64,000 bases of DNA from Pseudoalteromonas sp. DL-6 (lineage in GTDB: Bacteria; Pseudomonadota; Gammaproteobacteria; Enterobacterales; Alteromonadaceae): assembly GCF_004328665.1 (NCBI RefSeq), contig NZ_CP019770.1, positions 248,001-312,000 on the forward strand. Direction: 5' to 3'. Below the pieces are notes generated by a model. That model was not told where the DNA came from. It made no database searches and saw nothing but the letters and a program-made list of their open reading frames with translations. The first letter of the stretch is position 1, and every line of letters begins with the position of its first letter. Positions 59,420 through 64,000 of the stretch are shown here, in pieces. The position numbers were made by a program, and so were the translations under genes.

Positions 59420-62155
59420 ATGGCTCAGATCCCCGAAAACCCGCTTATTCTTGTTGATGGCTCTTCATATTTGTTTCGTGCTTATCATTCTCCACCTCAT
59501 TTAACTAATTCTAAAGGTGAAGCCACTGGCGCCATTTATGGCGTGGTAAACATGTTGAAAAGTTTGATCAAACAATACGATCCCTCACATATGGTGGTGG
59601 TGTTTGATGCCAAAGGTAAAACTTTTAGAAATGACATGTACAGCGAGTATAAAGCGAATCGTCCGCCAATGCCTGATGATCTGCGTACCCAAATAGCGCC
59701 GCTACATAGCATTATTAAAGCGATGGGCTTTCCATTAATTAGTATTGAAGGTGTAGAAGCCGATGACGTGATTGGTACATTTGCGCGCATTGCTTCTGAG
59801 CAACAACGCCATGTATTAGTATCAACTGGCGATAAAGATATGGCGCAGTTGGTTAATGAGCATGTTACTTTGATCAATACCATGACCGACAGTATTTCAG
59901 ATCCCGACACTGTGGTTGAAAAGTTTGGTGTTGGACCTGAGCTTATTATCGATTATTTAGCCTTAATGGGCGATAAAGTAGATAATATTCCTGGTGTTGA
60001 AGGGTGCGGGCCTAAAACTGCGGTTAAATGGTTACAAAAGTACGGATCGCTTCAAGGCGTAATTGATAATGCTGCTGATATCAAAGGTAAAATAGGTGAA
60101 AAGCTTGCAAAAGCGATTGATCATTTACCATTAAGCTATGAACTTGCCACTATTAAGTGTGATGTGGAGGTTGAATCTGATCTTGATACTTTTAAATTGC
60201 AAACACCGAATAAAGACGAATTAATTGCCTTATACGGTGAGTGTGAATTCCGTCGCTGGTTAGCTGAATTACTAGACAATCCAAAAGATGCTGACACACA
60301 TTTAGCGGTCCCAACCCAAGAGAATGAGTTGCCAAAAGTTGAAGATGCGCACTATGAAACGATTTTAACGCAAGCACAATTTGATGCATTGATAGAGCAG
60401 CTCAATGAAGCTGAGCTATTTGCTTTTGATACTGAAACAACCAGCCTAGAGTATATGAAAGCGCAATTGGTAGGGATGAGTTTCGCAGTAAAAGCTGGGG
60501 AAGCTGCCTACTTACCAATTGCACACGATTACCCAGGCGCACCTGAGCAGCTTAGCCTTGAATTTGTGATGCAAAAGTTAGGGCCTATATTAGCAGATGA
60601 AAATAAAGCTAAAGTTGGTCAAAATTTAAAATATGATAAAAGTGTGCTTGCCAATGCTGGCTATGAATTAAATGGTATTAAGTTTGATACTATGTTGGAG
60701 TCTTATGTTTTTAACAGCGTAGGTACTCGTCATGATATGGACTCATTAGCACTTAAATATTTAGGCCACAAAAATATTAGCTTTGAAGACATTGCTGGTA
60801 AAGGTAAAAAGCAGCTCACGTTCAATCAAATCGAACTTGAAAAAGCGGCGCCTTATGCCGCAGAAGATGCCGATATTACTTTGCGTTTACACCAAGTACT
60901 ATGGCCGAAACTTGAAGCGGATGAAAAGATTAAATCGGTGTTTGAAAATATAGAAATGCCACTAGTAAGCGTTATTTCTGACATTGAGCGCACCGGTGTA
61001 GCGATTGACAGTAATATGTTAGCAGCACATAGCCAACGTTTAGGTGAACGATTACTTGAGCTTGAAAAAGAAGCGTTTGAAATCGCAGGCGAACCGTTTA
61101 ACTTAAGCTCGCCAAAGCAATTACAAGTACTGTTATTTGAAAAACTAGAATTGCCCGTTATCAAAAAAACACCCAAAGGCGCGCCTTCTACAGCAGAAGA
61201 AGTACTGCAAGAATTAGCACACGATTACCCATTGCCTAAAGTGATTATTGAGCATCGCGGTTTATCTAAGCTTAAATCAACTTACACAGATAAATTGCCA
61301 CTGATCGTGAATGAGCAAACCAAGCGTGTGCATACTTCTTATCATCAAGCGGTAACAGCAACGGGTCGATTAAGTTCAAGCGATCCTAACCTACAAAATA
61401 TTCCTATTCGTTCAGAAGAAGGGCGCCGTATTCGTGAAGCCTTTATTGCTGCTGATGGATATAAAATTGTGGCGGCCGATTACAGCCAAATAGAGCTGCG
61501 TATTATGGCGCATCTTTCACAAGATAAAGGGTTGCTCAACGCCTTTGCAAATGGCTTAGATGTGCATAGCGCTACAGCTGCTGAGGTATTTGGAGTTGAG
61601 CTTGAAGAGGTTACATCTGATATGCGCCGTAAAGCTAAAGCCGTTAACTTTGGCTTAATTTATGGCATGTCGGCATTTGGTTTGGCACGTCAACTTGATG
61701 TACCACGCCATGAAGCGCAGCATTATATTGATAAATATTTTGAGCGTTTCCCAGGTGTTTTAGAATACATGGAAACGACCCGTGAAAAAGCAGCAGAAAA
61801 TGGTTACGTAGAAACTATTTTTGGCCGCCGCTTACATTTACCAGAAATAAATGCCCGCAATGGAGCACGCCGCAAAGGCGCTGAGCGCGCAGCAATTAAT
61901 GCCCCTATGCAAGGCACTGCTGCCGATATTATTAAAAAAGCCATGTTAACAGTACATGCATGGGTTAACCAGCAAGCGCCTAATACGGTTAAGCTACTTA
62001 TGCAGGTACACGATGAATTGGTATTTGAGATTAAAACAGAGTGCACTGAGCAATACACTCAGCAAATTTGTGAGCTGATGTCACAAGCGGCACAGCTAGA
62101 TGTACCACTTATAGTTGAAGCTGACGAAGGTGATAACTGGGAACAAGCGCACTAA
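59420..62155 (+). CDS. polA: DNA polymerase I
   Basis: 911 aa from the ATG at 59420 (MAQIPENPLILVDGSSYLF aligns with E. coli); the frame is open upstream to 59396. 5'-3' exonuclease domain (1-~300), 3'-5' exonuclease (about 320-520) with an intact DTETTSL proofreading motif, and the polymerase domain with motif A ADYSQIELR, motif B RRKAKAVNFGLIYG and motif C QVHDELVFE. Works in Okazaki-fragment maturation and repair. Confidence 0.98.
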   Translation: MAQIPENPLILVDGSSYLFRAYHSPPHLTNSKGEATGAIYGVVNMLKSLIKQYDPSHMVVVFDAKGKTFRNDMYSEYKANRPPMPDDLRTQIAPLHSIIKAMGFPLISIEGVEADDVIGTFARIASEQQRHVLVSTGDKDMAQLVNEHVTLINTMTDSISDPDTVVEKFGVGPELIIDYLALMGDKVDNIPGVEGCGPKTAVKWLQKYGSLQGVIDNAADIKGKIGEKLAKAIDHLPLSYELATIKCDVEVESDLDTFKLQTPNKDELIALYGECEFRRWLAELLDNPKDADTHLAVPTQENELPKVEDAHYETILTQAQFDALIEQLNEAELFAFDTETTSLEYMKAQLVGMSFAVKAGEAAYLPIAHDYPGAPEQLSLEFVMQKLGPILADENKAKVGQNLKYDKSVLANAGYELNGIKFDTMLESYVFNSVGTRHDMDSLALKYLGHKNISFEDIAGKGKKQLTFNQIELEKAAPYAAEDADITLRLHQVLWPKLEADEKIKSVFENIEMPLVSVISDIERTGVAIDSNMLAAHSQRLGERLLELEKEAFEIAGEPFNLSSPKQLQVLLFEKLELPVIKKTPKGAPSTAEEVLQELAHDYPLPKVIIEHRGLSKLKSTYTDKLPLIVNEQTKRVHTSYHQAVTATGRLSSSDPNLQNIPIRSEEGRRIREAFIAADGYKIVAADYSQIELRIMAHLSQDKGLLNAFANGLDVHSATAAEVFGVELEEVTSDMRRKAKAVNFGLIYGMSAFGLARQLDVPRHEAQHYIDKYFERFPGVLEYMETTREKAAENGYVETIFGRRLHLPEINARNGARRKGAERAAINAPMQGTAADIIKKAMLTVHAWVNQQAPNTVKLLMQVHDELVFEIKTECTEQYTQQICELMSQAAQLDVPLIVEADEGDNWEQAH

Positions 62156-62214
62156 TTTAGTATGCCAAGGATGCCTTGTCTTAGGTAAACACAACAGTTA
62201 AAAAGAATTATTTA

Positions 62215-62239
62215 AAAGCGCCAATAGGCGCTTTCTTTT
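62215..62239 (+). terminator. polA terminator
   Basis: AAAGCGCC, loop AATA, GGCGCTTT, then CTTTT: an 8-bp stem 60 bp after polA. Confidence 0.88.
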
Positions 62240-62330
62240 AGCTTGCAGGTTAAAAAAAAGTTAAATTAAACAGCAGTTTGTATTAAATCGTTAGAGGTTC
62301 GTCAATTCGCTTCGAATATCGATAATATGC

Positions 62331-62360
62331 TTGTATTTTTACGCTTGCTTTTGGTAAAGT
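62331..62360 (+). promoter_or_regulatory. promoter of candidate small RNA
   Basis: TTGTAT (62331-62336), an 18-bp spacer and TGG-TAAAGT (extended -10; hexamer 62355-62360). Predicted start near 62367. Confidence 0.55.
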
Positions 62361-62366
62361 GCCGCC

Positions 62367-62480
62367 CGTCCTCATCCTGTAGGACATCCTGTTGATGATG
62401 CATCGTAAGATGCAACGTATTGATAGCTTCTCCCCAGTTTGCTATATCGGCCTATCATATATTTGATGGGCCGTTTTTTT
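62367..62480 (+). ncRNA. candidate small RNA in the polA-engB interval (Spot 42 position)
   Basis: Between the polA terminator and yceI, with no ORF, is a second strong terminator: CGGCCTATCA (62448-62457) and TGATGGGCCG (62464-62473) with seven T's. A promoter lies about 110 bp before it. Inside: a TGCATC-GTAA-GATGCA hairpin with a GNRA loop (62399-62414) and a direct repeat CATCCTGT (62373-62380, 62385-62392). Size (~110 nt) and position after polA match Spot 42 (spf), reported in Alteromonadales, but I see no convincing sequence match to enteric Spot 42. It may be a divergent Spot 42 or a different RNA. Confidence 0.6.
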
Positions 62481-62649
62481 AGCTTTACTCCAAAGCGTTA
62501 AATTTATTCTCTAATTGCACTTAGCATTTCAAGTGATACCATCAGTTTACTGGGCGTTTTCTTTTTACCTCAGCGTACTAGTGATTTTCAATTTGACTGA
62601 TCAAAGTATTATTTTTTCGGGTATAAATCTTTTATTTTAGGAGTGCATT

Positions 62650-63237
62650 ATGTTTAAAACGTTAGCCATAGCAGGTTTATCTTTATCATGTTTACTAGTT
62701 TCAAGTGTTGCATCGGCAAACTGGCAGCTACTCAACGACAAAAGCCAATTAAGTTTTGTCTCAATTAAAAAAAATAGCATTGCTGAGGCAAGCCATTTTA
62801 CTCAGTTAACAGGCCAACTGAGTGAACAAGGCCAGTTTAGCGTAAACGTTGATTTAACCTCAGCTGAAACGTTTATTCCTATTCGTAACGAGCGCCTCAG
62901 CAAGATTTTGTTTGAATCTGACACTTTTGCAAATGCAGTATTAACCGCTGACTTATCTGATAAAGTGTCACTTATTAAGCAGCCTGGGCAGTACGTATTA
63001 AAAGGTGTTAGCGCCGAGCTAGACTTTCACGGTCATAAAAAGCCACTTGCAGTTGATGTACTTGTTAGTAGTGCGGCAAACGGTGATTTAAGCGTAGCAT
63101 CATTCACTCCTATTATTATTAATAGCGATGACTTTAAAGTCACCGAAGGGATAATGCAGTTACAAAAATTAGCCGGCTTACCTTCTATTGCCACTGCAGT
63201 ACCGGTTACGTTTGCACTGACCTTTAAAAAACAGTGA
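62650..63237 (+). CDS. YceI family periplasmic protein
   Basis: 195 aa with a signal peptide (cleavage likely after SVASA). The rest fits the YceI lipocalin-like beta-barrel family, which binds polyisoprenoids or other lipids: WQLLNDKSQLSFVSIKK at the start, and paired strands with LKGVSAELDFHGHKKPL. TAGGAG precedes the ATG. The next gene overlaps its stop by four bases (GTGA). Confidence 0.9.
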   Translation: MFKTLAIAGLSLSCLLVSSVASANWQLLNDKSQLSFVSIKKNSIAEASHFTQLTGQLSEQGQFSVNVDLTSAETFIPIRNERLSKILFESDTFANAVLTADLSDKVSLIKQPGQYVLKGVSAELDFHGHKKPLAVDVLVSSAANGDLSVASFTPIIINSDDFKVTEGIMQLQKLAGLPSIATAVPVTFALTFKKQ

Positions 63238-63752
63238 TTTCACTTAACGAACTTAGCAAGCAACTAAGCGAGCCAAGCAAACCTTTTGAACAATGGCAGC
63301 CTGCTCATTGCGGGCAATTGCCACTGTTGGTTGATGAGCAAGGCAAATGGTTTTATGCGGGTAGTGAAATTACCCGCCAGGCTATGGTAAAGCTGTTTGC
63401 TAGTGTGTTGTGTCGCGAAGATGGGCAGTTTTATTTAAAAACGCCAGTAGAGAAAATTGCGATTGAGGTTAAGGATGCGCCATTTATTATTGTAAGTTGG
63501 CATCGTGAGTCGACATCTGACGGCGATGTTATTTGTTGTATTGATAACCTACAACGTACCTGGTTATTAAGTCATGCAGAACCACTTTATATCAATGACT
63601 ACAAAGGCGGCGCAGTGCCTTATATGCAATTACCCCATGGCTGTTTTGCACGAATTGCCAGAAATGTGTTTTATCAGTGGGCTGAAATAGCCGAAGCAGA
63701 TGAGCTCGGCTATTTTATTACTTCCGCGAATGAGCGGTTTTATTTAGGGTAA
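63234..63752 (+). CDS. DUF1285 domain protein
   Basis: 172-aa soluble protein starting at GTG that overlaps the yceI-family stop (GTGA). It has the DUF1285 pattern: CGQLPLLVDEQGKWFYAGSEI, then KLFASVLCREDGQFYLKTPVEK and APFIIVSW, ending in SANERFYLG. Function not established. It abuts the convergent engB with no spacer (stop codons adjacent at 63750-63755). Confidence 0.9.
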   Translation: MISLNELSKQLSEPSKPFEQWQPAHCGQLPLLVDEQGKWFYAGSEITRQAMVKLFASVLCREDGQFYLKTPVEKIAIEVKDAPFIIVSWHRESTSDGDVICCIDNLQRTWLLSHAEPLYINDYKGGAVPYMQLPHGCFARIARNVFYQWAEIAEADELGYFITSANERFYLG

Positions 63753-64000
63753 TTACTCTGCGTCGGCGGGTGGAATTGCTACGATAGGGCCTAAGTACCA
63801 CTCATCTAACTTTTTAGCGACTTCTGGTAAACCAGTGCCTTTAAGCGATGAAAAGGCATGAACTGTTATATCGCCATCTAATTCACTCAATTCACGACGA
63901 ACACTAAGTACCTGTGATTTACGTGGACCTTGCTTTAACTTATCAGCTTTAGTTAATAATGCTAATACTGGAATTTCACTACCTACAGCCCAATTAATTA
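63753..64000 (-). CDS. engB: ribosome biogenesis GTPase EngB (YihA), 5' part outside window
   Basis: Only the C-terminal ~81 residues are in the window, reading in from the right edge: VLALLTKADKLKQGPRKSQ (G4 motif TKAD) and VHAFSSLKGTGLPEV (G5 motif SSLKG), ending in PPADAE. This matches E. coli YihA/EngB, a GTPase needed for 50S subunit assembly. The link to polA is conserved in gammaproteobacteria. Confidence 0.9.
   Translation of the reverse strand, partial: INWAVGSEIPVLALLTKADKLKQGPRKSQVLSVRRELSELDGDITVHAFSSLKGTGLPEVAKKLDEWYLGPIVAIPPADAE

Overview
The window is a stretch of ordinary chromosome from a marine gammaproteobacterium of the Alteromonadales, most likely Pseudoalteromonas. This is inferred from AT-rich DNA, protein sequences close to Shewanella, Vibrio and E. 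coli homologues, and characteristic gene orders: tRNA-Trp-secE-nusG, ilvGMDA, and polA near engB. I see no insertion sequence, prophage, CRISPR array, toxin-antitoxin pair or defence island. What stands out is the density of cis-acting RNA structure that can be read directly.

Layout. (1) 1-685: 3' part of an alpha/beta hydrolase gene. (2) 763-7716, minus strand: sulfate-assimilation operon cysG-cysD-cysN-SLC13-type permease-cysC-cysQ. (3) 7982-9218: deoC and an overlapping gene of unknown function. (4) 9269-14516, minus strand: a giant hybrid two-component regulator followed by a CsgG-like lipoprotein. (5) 14682-31588: the core expression block tRNA-Trp, secE, nusG, rplKAJL, rpoBC, rpsL, rpsG, fusA, tuf, with clear terminators, an L10 leader, an rplL/rpoB attenuator plus a processing-type hairpin, and a strong str-operon promoter lying beside the rpoC terminator. 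(6) 31804-37855: a small acidic protein with a fatty acid cis/trans isomerase, a hybrid histidine kinase, and a ModF-like double ABC ATPase. (7) 37860-42800, minus strand: a TraB/GumN protein and an envelope operon eptA-like, dgkA, LtaS-like; the last gene is broken by a 1-nt frameshift. (8) 43038-48748: ilvGMDA with a complete attenuator (leader peptide, antiterminator, terminator). (9) 48803-58951: an NMT1/THI5-type sensor-like protein, a methyltransferase, carbonic anhydrase, an oxidoreductase, ubiK, rep, a GAF-GAF-GGDEF protein with a decayed EAL domain, cytochrome c5, and elbB. (10) 58952-64000: polA with two DnaA boxes upstream, a candidate ~110-nt small RNA in the position where enterics carry Spot 42, a YceI protein, a DUF1285 protein, and the 3' end of engB (yihA).

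How the genes work together. The cys operon activates sulfate (CysDN, CysC), supplies siroheme (CysG), removes the PAP/PAPS by-product (CysQ) and probably imports sulfate (SLC13 permease). The lipid A and polyglycerol-phosphate type transferases both release diacylglycerol, which the DgkA between them would recycle. The ilv operon is set by Leu/Val/Ile codons in its leader peptide. The most interesting non-coding signals are the putative small RNA at 62367-62480, the fully resolved ilv attenuator, the promoter/terminator arrangement at 27073-27160, and the tandem DnaA boxes before polA.
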